Source: Crossiella cryophila (GTDB lineage Bacteria > Actinomycetota > Actinomycetes > Mycobacteriales > Pseudonocardiaceae). Taken from it: a DNA stretch of 64,000 nt. The notes under the pieces were generated by a model. That model did no database searches. It was not told where the DNA came from and was given only the letters and a program-made list of their open reading frames with translations. The position numbers were made by a program, and so were the translations under genes. Shown in pieces: positions 39,430-46,543 of the stretch (positions are counted from its first letter, which is position 1; every line of letters begins with the position of its first letter). The stretch is taken from positions 7,217,501 through 7,281,500 of the forward strand of contig NZ_JACHMH010000001.1 of NCBI RefSeq assembly GCF_014204915.1. Direction: 5' to 3'.

Positions 39430-40161
39430 TCAGGTCTCCCTCGCGGGCCGGGCGCGGATGCCCTCGGGCACCGGGTCCAGCCCGGCCCGCACCCGCTTGC
39501 GCACGTCCTGGGCGGTGGACAACGCCACCCCGGCCTCCGCCGCGATCTCGCGCAGCACGGCGCCCGGCCGGGCGAGGAACAGCTCGCCGGCACGCTGCCG
39601 GGCCTCGGCGCTGTTGACCGGCCTGGCGCGGCCGTCCCGGCCGATCCGCTGACCGGGACCGCCGGCGGGGCCCAGCCTGCGGCGCGCGGTGGCCACCGTG
39701 GTCGGTGACCTACCGGCGACCTCGGCGATCAGCCGGTCCGACCAGTCCGGGTAGCTGCGCAACGTCCAGTCCACGGTGCCGGATCGGTCCGATGTGGACA
39801 GTGGGAGTCCACTCAGGACGGTGACGCGCGCGGCCAGCACCACGGCCTCCCGGTCGCTGCCGTGGAACAGGCAGGCCTCGATCTCGGTGCGGCCCAGCTC
39901 GGCCGCGGCCCGCAACCGGCGCAGGCCGTCGATGACCCGCGCGGTGCTGCTGTGCACCAGGATGGGCGGCAGTCGTGCCTCATCGCCGGTCAGCGGTGGT
40001 GGCTGCCCGCTCGTCCCGGTGCGCTGGGGCAGCAGGGGTTCGGTGGCCAGCGCCGACACCGGCAGCAGCCACACCGAGAGGTCCAGCAGGCCCAGTTCCG
40101 GCCAGGAGGCCAGGCGGTTCTCCCTGGTGTGGCCCGGATCCCGGCCGGGCAGGCTGGTCAT
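39430..40161 (-). CDS. ParB-like/StrR-type regulator
   Basis: A 243-residue protein. The ParB/sulfiredoxin-like N-terminus has PPILVHSSTARVIDGLRRLR and EIEACLFHGSDREAVVLAARVTV, then a helix-turn-helix DRLIAEVAGRSPTTVATARRR. This is the layout of StrR, NovG and Bbr, activators of antibiotic gene clusters. A second helix-turn-helix-like stretch is near the end (LREIAAEAGVALSTAQDVRKR). ATG 40161 overlaps the stop of the upstream gene (ATGA). No aminoglycoside, glycopeptide or aminocoumarin genes lie nearby, so the target is unclear; the NRPS and terpene loci in the window are possible candidates. Confidence 0.85.
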   Translation of the reverse strand: MTSLPGRDPGHTRENRLASWPELGLLDLSVWLLPVSALATEPLLPQRTGTSGQPPPLTGDEARLPPILVHSSTARVIDGLRRLRAAAELGRTEIEACLFHGSDREAVVLAARVTVLSGLPLSTSDRSGTVDWTLRSYPDWSDRLIAEVAGRSPTTVATARRRLGPAGGPGQRIGRDGRARPVNSAEARQRAGELFLARPGAVLREIAAEAGVALSTAQDVRKRVRAGLDPVPEGIRARPARET

Positions 40162-40553
40162 CGGCGGCCGAGCCGGATGGTCACCGGGCGGCAGCGCAGC
40201 TGGGCAGGGGCGCGGTAGGCGGGCGAGGCCGGGAACGGGCAGGCGGGTGCCCGTGCGTCCGACGGTGGTGGCAGCGCGAGGGTCGCGGACAGGGTGGCGC
40301 CGGGGTCGGATCGGTACTGCCACAGCACGATGCCGGGTTCGAAGGGGTCCCAGCCGGTTTCCCGGCGGGCGCGGTGGGCGCTGGCCCCGCCCGGTCCGTC
40401 GGCCCAGATGGTCACCACGTCGGCGTGCTCGGGCCAGCGGCGGACCGCGCCGAGCAGTCGCGGCCGGTGTTTCCCACCGAAGTAGTGGAAGTCCCAGCCG
40501 TCCCTGACCAGTCGCTCAAGCAGGTCGAGGACCCTGGTGCTGATCTCCGCCAT
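40158..40553 (-). CDS. Unknown protein coupled to the StrR-like regulator
   Basis: 131 residues, cytoplasmic. The N-terminus VLDLLERLVRDGWDFHYFGG is followed by a Trp-rich segment WPEHADVVTIWADGPGG and RETGWDPFEPGIVLWQYRSD; the tail is Pro/Ala-rich. No family recognised. Its TGA overlaps the ATG of the StrR-like gene, so the two are cotranslated and may work together. Upstream (40554-40688) the DNA is AT-richer and probably contains the promoter. Confidence 0.7.
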   Translation of the reverse strand: MAEISTRVLDLLERLVRDGWDFHYFGGKHRPRLLGAVRRWPEHADVVTIWADGPGGASAHRARRETGWDPFEPGIVLWQYRSDPGATLSATLALPPPSDARAPACPFPASPAYRAPAQLRCRPVTIRLGRR

Positions 40554-40688
40554 GGGATCCGCCTTCAGTGCGCTCGGAGCGGGAATTCAATTCGGCGAAA
40601 GCGGCGCACCGAACTTCCCGGAAAGGATCCCGACCTAAGAGCACCGGCGTCAACAGCCTTGTCACGGTACATTTACTACCAGGCTGAT

Positions 40689-41276
40689 TCAGGCGAGCAG
40701 GCCGCGCAGCAGGCTGTCCAGCACCGCGATCAGCTTGGCCCGCAACACTTCCTCGTTCGGCGCGTGATTGGCGCCGTAGAGCACCGCTGCGGTGAGCAGT
40801 TCGACCATCAACTGGATATCGACATCAGCCCGAAGCTCACCGCGGCCGACCCCATTCCGGAGGATCTCCCGCACCACATCCTCCATAGGTTGGACACAGG
40901 TCTGCTGAATGCGCTCGTGCAACTCGGGGTATTCGGCCAGTTCGGTCTCGCAACGCAGGATGACCCGGCAGCGCGGCCCGGTGAACAGCTCGGCCAGCAC
41001 CTCGGCCAGCGCGGTGAGATCGCCGCGCACCGATCCGGTGCGGGGGTGGGTGACGTGCGCGGTGAGGGTGCTCAGCCCGGCCAGGATCAGTTCCTCGTTG
41101 TTCGGCCACCGGCTGTAGATGCTGCGCTTGGCCACGCCGGAGCGGGCGGCGACCCGGTTGCTGGCGAAGCCCGCCACGCCGCGCTCGGCCAGCTCGGCGA
41201 CGACGGCGTCCAGGATGCGCTGGTCGACCCGCTCGTCGCGGGGGCGGCCACGGGGCGCCGGTGCTCGATCGGACAT
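40689..41276 (-). CDS. TetR-family transcriptional regulator
   Basis: A 195-residue repressor: basic PRGRPRDERVDQRI, then the helix-turn-helix (GFASNRVAARSGVAKRSIYSRWPNNEEL), then a helical ligand-binding domain. The RGRPR start and the Trp-Pro after the recognition helix are characteristic of the AcrR-like branch. ATG 41276 is taken; GTG 41285 also fits. Divergent from an aldehyde dehydrogenase; two copies of a 24-bp repeat lie in the shared gap. Confidence 0.9.
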   Translation of the reverse strand: MSDRAPAPRGRPRDERVDQRILDAVVAELAERGVAGFASNRVAARSGVAKRSIYSRWPNNEELILAGLSTLTAHVTHPRTGSVRGDLTALAEVLAELFTGPRCRVILRCETELAEYPELHERIQQTCVQPMEDVVREILRNGVGRGELRADVDIQLMVELLTAAVLYGANHAPNEEVLRAKLIAVLDSLLRGLLA

Positions 41277-41289
41277 GCCCCGCACTATA

Positions 41290-41354
41290 CGTCACCACTG
41301 CGGTTGCATAAATCGCCCGCGGCCGGATAGCGTCACCGCATCGGTTCACTAAAT
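41290..41354. promoter_or_regulatory. Direct-repeat operator between TetR and aldehyde dehydrogenase
   Basis: CGTCACCACTGCGGTTGCAT (from 41290) and CGTCACCGCATCGGTTCACT (from 41331), each followed by AAAT, are imperfect direct repeats 41 bp apart, about four helical turns. The second contains the palindrome ACCG-CAT-CGGT. They occupy the whole 106-bp gap between divergent starts, so two TetR dimers may bind (inference). Confidence 0.6.
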
Positions 41355-41382
41355 TGGGTGGACCCCAGACGGAAGCGATCCG

Positions 41383-42810
41383 ATGAGCACCTCAGTCACC
41401 GACCAGACCGCGATCAGCACCGCGTTAGGCAGGGTCCGGGCCACCTTCGCGGCCGGGACCACCAGGCCGCGGTCCTGGCGCGCCGCCCAGCTGACCGCGA
41501 TGCGCACCATGTTGCTGACCCACAGCACCGAGTTCGAGCAGGCCCTGCACAGCGACCTGCGCAAGAGCCCGGTGGAGGCGCAGCTGGCCGAGATCGGTTC
41601 CAGCATCGCCGAGATCGACCACACCCTGCGCCGGTTGCGGGGCTGGATGCGCCCGAGCCGGGTGCGCACGCCGATGTCGCTGTTCCCCGCCACCGCGCGG
41701 ATCGTGCCGGAGCCGCTCGGCGTGGTGCTGATCATCGCGCCGTGGAACTACCCGCTCCAGCTCAGCATCAGCCCGATGATCGGCGCGCTGGCCGCAGGCA
41801 ACACCGTGGTGCTCAAGCCCAGCGAACTCGCGCCTGCCACCAGTGCCCTGCTCGCCCGGCTGCTGCCCGCCTACCTCGACGCGCAGGCCGTCACCGTGGT
41901 CGAGGGCGGTGTCGAGGAGACCACTTACCTGCTCACCCAGCCCTTCGACCACATCCTCTACACCGGCAACGGGACGGTGGGCCGGATCGTGGCCACCGCC
42001 GCGGCCGAACACCTCACCCCGATCACCCTGGAACTGGGCGGCAAGTCACCGGTGTTCGTCGATGAGACCACCGACCTGGCGGTGGCCGCCCGCCGCATCG
42101 CCTGGGCCAAGTTCCTCAACGCCGGACAGACCTGCGTCGCCCCGGACTACGTGCTGGTGACCGAGGCGGCCAGGCAGCCACTGCTGGCTGAGCTGACCGC
42201 CGCGATCACCGAGATGTTCGGCGCGGATCCCCAGCGCGGCAACAGTTATGGCCGCATCGTGAACCAGCGGCACTTCCGCAGGCTGCGCGCGCTGCTCGCC
42301 GAGGGCGACCTCGTGACCGGGGGCGGGTCCGACGAGGCCGACCTGTACATCGAGCCGACCGTGCTCACCGGGGTCACCGGCGAGTCCGCGGTGATGGCCG
42401 AGGAGATCTTCGGCCCCATCCTGCCGGTGCTGACCGTCGCCGGGGTGGGCGAGGCGATCTCGTTCATCACCGCGCGGGACAAACCGCTGGCGCTCTACGC
42501 CTTCACCGGCTCCGCGGCCGCCCGCGACCGGCTGCTCCAGGAGACCTCCTCCGGCGCGCTGAACTTCGGCATCCCGATGGCGCACACCAGCGTCAGCGGC
42601 CTGCCCTTCGGCGGGGTCGGCGCCAGCGGGATGGGCGCCTACCACGGCAAGTTCTCCTTCGACACCTTCACCCACCGCAAGCCCGTGCTGAGCAAGCCCT
42701 CTTTCCCGGACACCATGCGCCTGCTCTACCCGCCCTACACCGACCGGACGCTGAAGCTGGTGAAGCGGTTCATCGTGCGCTCCGAACCACTGCTGTCCCG
42801 GCGACGCTGA
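41383..42810 (+). CDS. Aldehyde dehydrogenase (ALDH3-like)
   Basis: A 475-residue NAD(P)-dependent enzyme. The cofactor-binding region has APWNYPLQLSISPMIGALAA, general-base Glu in LELGGKSP and catalytic Cys in NAGQTCVAPDY; EEIFGPILPV and SGLPFGGVGASGMG follow. The shorter N-terminus and hydrophobic C-terminal tail (LKLVKRFI) are those of the ALDH3 class, which oxidises fatty and aromatic aldehydes and is often membrane-associated. Under control of the divergent TetR gene by position. A weak hairpin (42827-42847) follows the stop. Confidence 0.93.
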   Translation: MSTSVTDQTAISTALGRVRATFAAGTTRPRSWRAAQLTAMRTMLLTHSTEFEQALHSDLRKSPVEAQLAEIGSSIAEIDHTLRRLRGWMRPSRVRTPMSLFPATARIVPEPLGVVLIIAPWNYPLQLSISPMIGALAAGNTVVLKPSELAPATSALLARLLPAYLDAQAVTVVEGGVEETTYLLTQPFDHILYTGNGTVGRIVATAAAEHLTPITLELGGKSPVFVDETTDLAVAARRIAWAKFLNAGQTCVAPDYVLVTEAARQPLLAELTAAITEMFGADPQRGNSYGRIVNQRHFRRLRALLAEGDLVTGGGSDEADLYIEPTVLTGVTGESAVMAEEIFGPILPVLTVAGVGEAISFITARDKPLALYAFTGSAAARDRLLQETSSGALNFGIPMAHTSVSGLPFGGVGASGMGAYHGKFSFDTFTHRKPVLSKPSFPDTMRLLYPPYTDRTLKLVKRFIVRSEPLLSRRR

Positions 42811-42811
42811 A

Positions 42812-42990
42812 CCGGAACGGCCAGCGGATCTCGAAGGGGCCGAGATCGATGGCGCCGCCCGCGATCCGGGGACGACAGTCCACATCGGACACCGAGGTGT
42901 TGCCGGGGATGCCCTTGTCGAGTTGGCCGCGGCGGAACGCCTCGTCCCTGCCGTTCAGCCCTGGAGTTGAAGGTCTGGAAGCAGTCCGGG
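42812..42990 (-). pseudogene. Remnant of a parallel beta-helix/polysaccharide-lyase-like gene
   Basis: On the minus strand the DNA has a coding-like third-position bias and reads GPDCFQTFNS, then, in another frame, NGRDEAFRRGQLDKGIPG, NTSVSDVDCRPRIAGGAIDLGPFE. The last part resembles the closing segment of secreted beta-helix (choice-of-anchor Q-like) proteins, where a DxDGxPR...DLGAYE pattern is common. It has no start and includes at least one frameshift. The rest of the gap (42990-43141) has no recognisable feature. Confidence 0.35.
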
Positions 42991-43141
42991 CCGGTCCTAT
43001 GTGGACTGTGCAGTCACGCGTCTGCGGGCTGCCCGCCCCCGTGCTGCCGTGCTCCCGGCCCTGCCGATCTCCGTGAGATACGGATCTGTCCGTTGGAGCA
43101 CCCGAACGTAACCACGCCAGCCGGGACCCGTCCCGCGCGGC

Positions 43142-44212
43142 TCAGGACACCGGCGGGTAGTCGGTGTACCCGTTGCTGTGGCCCGCGTAGTAGGTCTCCC
43201 GGTCCGCCTCGGCCAGTGGGTGGTCGTGCGCGAAGCGGGCCACCAGGTCCGGGTTGGCGATGAACGGGGCGCCGAAGGCCACCGCGTCGGCCAGGCCGTC
43301 GCCGATCAGTTCGTTCGCGCTGTCCTTGGTGAAGCCGAGGTTGGCGACCAGGTTTCCTTGGTACAGCTCGCGATAGTGGGTGTAGAAGCCCCGGCGCTCG
43401 GCTGCCTCGGCCGGGCCGACCAGGTGCAGGTAGGCCAGTCCGGTGAGGTTGCCGATGAGGTGGTCGTACCCGGCCAGGGTTTCCTCGTCGGCGATGAAGG
43501 TGTTGCCGTCGGCGAAGTGTGGGGACAGCTTGACCGAAATCCTTGCGGTGTCCCAGTTCTCGGTGATCGCGTGCAGGATGTCGAGCAGGATGCGGGCCCG
43601 GTTCTCCTTGCTGCCGCCGTAGCTGTCGGTGCGCTGGTTGAAGTGCGGGTTGAGGAACTGGGCCAGCAGGTGGCCGGTCTGGGCGTGGATCTCCACGCCG
43701 TCGAAGCCCGCGCGTTTGGCGTTGGCCGCGGCGGTGCGGTAGTCGGCGATGGTCTGTTTGATCTCGGCGGTGGTCAGTGCACGCGGGGTGACGGTGTCCT
43801 GCATGCCTTGTGAGGTAAAGGATTGCGCGCGCGGGTTGACCGCGGAGGGTCCGGCTGGCAGGCGGCCGTTGTGGTGGTCGGGGTGGGAGAGCGCGCCGAC
43901 GTGGCCGAGCTGGGACGTGATCCGCCCGCCCGCCTCGTGCACGGCCGCGGTGACCTGGGCCCAGCCCTGGGTCTGGGTGTCGGTGTAGATGCCGGGCACG
44001 TTGAGGTAACCGATGGCGTCCCGGTTGACCCAGGTGCCCTCGCTGATGATCAGTCCGGCGGTGGCGCGCTGGGCGTAGTAGGTGGCCTGTAGCTCACCGG
44101 GGGCCAGTTCGGGGTTGTGGGTGCGGGCCCTGGTCATCGGGGCCATCAGCACGCGGTTGGGCAGGTCCAGGCCGCCGAGGCGGACGGGCTGGAACAGAGG
44201 CTGGTCAGTCAC
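43142..44212 (-). CDS. Old yellow enzyme-family ene-reductase (NemA-like)
   Basis: A 356-residue FMN-dependent (beta/alpha)8 enzyme reducing activated C=C bonds, nitrate esters or maleimides with NAD(P)H. Typical segments are LPNRVLMAPMTRAR, GHVGALSHPDHH, AGFDGVEIHAQTGHLLAQFL and RTDSYGGSKENRARILLDI. The His/Asn pair that binds substrate is usually HxxN; here it is His-Ala-Gln in VEIHAQTGHL, a known variant region. Last gene of a three-gene minus-strand operon with a reductase and an MDR protein, under a divergent TetR regulator: a layout like E. coli nemRA. Confidence 0.92.
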   Translation of the reverse strand: MTDQPLFQPVRLGGLDLPNRVLMAPMTRARTHNPELAPGELQATYYAQRATAGLIISEGTWVNRDAIGYLNVPGIYTDTQTQGWAQVTAAVHEAGGRITSQLGHVGALSHPDHHNGRLPAGPSAVNPRAQSFTSQGMQDTVTPRALTTAEIKQTIADYRTAAANAKRAGFDGVEIHAQTGHLLAQFLNPHFNQRTDSYGGSKENRARILLDILHAITENWDTARISVKLSPHFADGNTFIADEETLAGYDHLIGNLTGLAYLHLVGPAEAAERRGFYTHYRELYQGNLVANLGFTKDSANELIGDGLADAVAFGAPFIANPDLVARFAHDHPLAEADRETYYAGHSNGYTDYPPVS

Positions 44213-44228
44213 TGTCGGATTCCTTTGG

Positions 44229-44831
44229 TCAGTCCTGCTTGAGGGCGTGCAGGCCGGAGAGCGGGCCGCCGAGCTGCATCAGCCGGCCGCCGGTGCGCAG
44301 ATCGCCCAGGTCCACCGGGGCGAAGCCGAATTCCTCGGTCAGCGCGTGCACGGTGGCCTTGGCCTCGGCGTCGTCCCCGGCCAGGAACAGGAGTTGCCGA
44401 CCGGCCGGATGGCGTGGGTCGGGTGCGATGCGACTCGCGTGCAAGGTGTTGAACGCCTTGACGATCCGGGCTCCGGGCAACAACGAGGCGATGTGCTCGC
44501 TGCCGGTGATCTCGCCCAGGTCGTCGATGGTCCAGTCCGGCGGCGGGGTGGCGAACTGGTTGGTCGCGTCGATCACGATCCGCCCGCCCCAGTCCGGCAG
44601 CCCGGCCACCGCGGCCGGCACCTGCGGCCAGCCCACCGCGAGCAGCACGAGTTCCGCGCTCGCGGCCTCGGCCACGGTGCCCGCACTGGCCAGCGGGCCC
44701 AGCTCGGCGACCAGGTCGGTCAGCGAGTCCGGGCCGCGGCTGTTGCTCAGCACGACCTGGTGGCCGTACCGGATCGCGTGCCGGGCGACGGCCTGGGCGA
44801 TGTGGCCCGCGCCGAGGATGCCGATCTTCAT
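44229..44831 (-). CDS. NADP-binding reductase (F420:NADP oxidoreductase-like)
   Basis: A 200-residue Rossmann protein starting MKIGILGAGHIAQAVARHA, with SNSRGPDSL after strand beta2 (Ser-Arg fits NADP binding) and VIDATNQFA, IVKAFNT and FLAGDDAEAKATV downstream. This is the layout of the NPD_BIND/F420 reductase group. Members reduce F420 or act on unknown substrates. The start overlaps the MDR gene stop (ATGA) and the ene-reductase follows in 16 bp, so the three form one operon. It could recycle cofactor for its partners. Confidence 0.85.
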   Translation of the reverse strand: MKIGILGAGHIAQAVARHAIRYGHQVVLSNSRGPDSLTDLVAELGPLASAGTVAEAASAELVLLAVGWPQVPAAVAGLPDWGGRIVIDATNQFATPPPDWTIDDLGEITGSEHIASLLPGARIVKAFNTLHASRIAPDPRHPAGRQLLFLAGDDAEAKATVHALTEEFGFAPVDLGDLRTGGRLMQLGGPLSGLHALKQD

Positions 44832-45817
44832 GACTGGTCCTCTCCCAAGGTGAACAGCACCGTTCCCGTCTTGCCGGGACGGCGGACGTGCTCCACGGCC
44901 GCGGTGAACGCGGCCAGGTCGTACTCGGCGGCGACTGCGAACAGCTCGGGCCGGGTGCGGGCGAGTTCGGTGGCGAAGGCGCGGTCCTCGGCCCGGATCG
45001 CCTGGTCCTGGGCCTGCCAGCGCAACACCGACACCCCGCGGTGGGTCAGTTCCCGGCGGACGATCGCCCGCGGTGACGGCCCCGCGCGGTCGCCGTCCAG
45101 GGCGCCGTAGCTGATCAACCGGCCGCCGTCGGCCAGCAGGGCGACCAGGTCCGGGGTCAGCGCGCCGCCAACCGCGTCCAGGACCACCGGCACGCCACGC
45201 CCGCCCGCCGCGGCCCGCACCTGGTCCGGCCAGTCCGGGTCCGAGGTGGAGATGGCCGGGAACTCGGGGAAGCGGTCGCGCAACTCGGCGGCACCGGCCT
45301 CCCGGCGCACCAGGTTGATCAGCGGGAAGCCGTGCCGCTGGGCCGCGGCGGCGACCAGGCCGCCCATCGAAGACCCGGCCGCGGTCTGCAGCACCGGTCC
45401 GGTGATCTCCCCGGCGGCCCGCAGCAGCATCCGCAGCGTGAGCGGGTTGACCAGCATCAACGCGGCGGTGCTGTCCTTGACGCCCGCAGGCACCGGCACC
45501 ACGACCTCGGCCGGTGCGAGCAGGTACTCCCGCCACGCGCCCGGGGCCGGGAAGAACGCCACCCGCTCCCCCACGCTCAGCCCGGTGACGCCGGAGCCCA
45601 GCGCGGCGACGGTGCCCATCCCCTCCGCGCCCGGGGTGCGCGGCGCGGGCAACGGCTCGCCAGGGCCCTGGACGCCGAGCAGGTCACCGGGGTGCACCGG
45701 GCTGGTCAGCACCCGGATCAGCACCTGGCCAGGGCCGGGTGGGCCCGGTGGGTCGGTGTGGTCGAGGCGGAGCACCCGGGCGGGGTCCCCGTGCTGGTCG
45801 AACACCACGGTCCGCAT
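44828..45817 (-). CDS. MDR-family quinone oxidoreductase-like protein
   Basis: A 329-residue medium-chain reductase without zinc ligands. It has VHPGDLLGVQG, TPGAEGMGTVAALGSG, a Rossmann segment around LQTAAGSSMGGLVAAAAQRH and VVLDAVGGALTP. This type reduces quinones or enones with NADPH. First gene of the operon; divergent from a TetR gene with a palindrome-rich gap. The ATG lies 34 bp from the nearest palindrome arm. Confidence 0.88.
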   Translation of the reverse strand: MRTVVFDQHGDPARVLRLDHTDPPGPPGPGQVLIRVLTSPVHPGDLLGVQGPGEPLPAPRTPGAEGMGTVAALGSGVTGLSVGERVAFFPAPGAWREYLLAPAEVVVPVPAGVKDSTAALMLVNPLTLRMLLRAAGEITGPVLQTAAGSSMGGLVAAAAQRHGFPLINLVRREAGAAELRDRFPEFPAISTSDPDWPDQVRAAAGGRGVPVVLDAVGGALTPDLVALLADGGRLISYGALDGDRAGPSPRAIVRRELTHRGVSVLRWQAQDQAIRAEDRAFATELARTRPELFAVAAEYDLAAFTAAVEHVRRPGKTGTVLFTLGEDQS

Positions 45818-45850
45818 GTCCGCTCCCGTCAGCAGGTATCTTTAAGGTCG

Positions 45851-45882
45851 GTCATCAGTAAAACTATGATGACGGGCATCAT
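45851..45882. promoter_or_regulatory. Nested inverted repeats between MDR operon and TetR
   Basis: GTCATCA (45851-45857) and TGATGAC (45867-45873) are inverted with a 9-bp spacer. Overlapping this, ATGATG-ACGGG-CATCAT (45866-45882) is a perfect 17-bp inverted repeat. Together there are three GATGA/TCATC half-sites at regular spacing, placed between two divergent starts, so a TetR operator is likely. Confidence 0.65.
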
Positions 45883-45910
45883 CAAACGCTGTCAAGGCGA
45901 GGGCAGGGCT

Positions 45911-46543
45911 ATGCCGCGGATCACCAAGGAAGACAAGGCGCGCAACCGCGACAACATCGTGGCCGCGGCCGGCCGGATGTTCCGGTCACAGGGCATCGAC
46001 AGCGTCGGCATCGCCGACCTGATGAAGGCCGCCGGGCTGACCCACGGCGGCTTCTACAACCACTTCCCGTCCAAGGACGCCCTGGCCGTGGAGGTCTGCA
46101 ACTCCGCGTTCGCCGCCTCGCACGCGGCCATGAACCAGCTCATCGAGCAGGGCACGGACGAGTCCGGCACCCCGATGACCAAGATCGTCCAGGAGTACCT
46201 CTCCACCGGGCACCGGGACTCCCCCGAGGCAGGCTGCCCGTCCGCGGCACTGGTCGGCGACGCCTGGCGGCAGGGCGAGGAGATCCAGTCCGCCTACGCC
46301 GCGGGCGTGCAGGGCTACCTGTGCGGGTTCGCCGCGGAGATCCGGCTGGAGGCGGCCGCCCGCGGCGAGGAACTACCCGAGACCGAGGTCCGGGATCAGG
46401 CGGTGCGCCTGCTCAGTGAGATGGTCGGCGCGATGGTGCTGGCCAGGGCGGTGCACCAGGCCAACCCCACGCTGTCCGATGAGATCCTGGAATCCAGTCG
46501 CCGCAACCTGTTCAGCGATCCAGCAGCTGAGCGCACCGGATGA
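45911..46543 (+). CDS. TetR-family regulator (NemR/AcrR-like)
   Basis: A 210-residue repressor with helix-turn-helix GIADLMKAAGLTHGGFYNHFPSKDALAVEV and a C-terminal domain of the kind seen in electrophile sensors. A Cys is present in EVCNS and another in EAGCPS, both candidates for reaction with quinones or electrophiles, as known for NemR (inference). ATG 45911 is used; ATG 45866 would put the operator inside the gene. Its 3' end overlaps the OtsB-GH15 gene by 32 bp tail to tail. Confidence 0.9.
   Translation: MPRITKEDKARNRDNIVAAAGRMFRSQGIDSVGIADLMKAAGLTHGGFYNHFPSKDALAVEVCNSAFAASHAAMNQLIEQGTDESGTPMTKIVQEYLSTGHRDSPEAGCPSAALVGDAWRQGEEIQSAYAAGVQGYLCGFAAEIRLEAAARGEELPETEVRDQAVRLLSEMVGAMVLARAVHQANPTLSDEILESSRRNLFSDPAAERTG

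Noticed and set aside
42827-42847. Hairpin after ALDH as a strong terminator
   Set aside because: Only 7 bp of stem and no U tract, and it falls within the gene remnant; noted in passing only.
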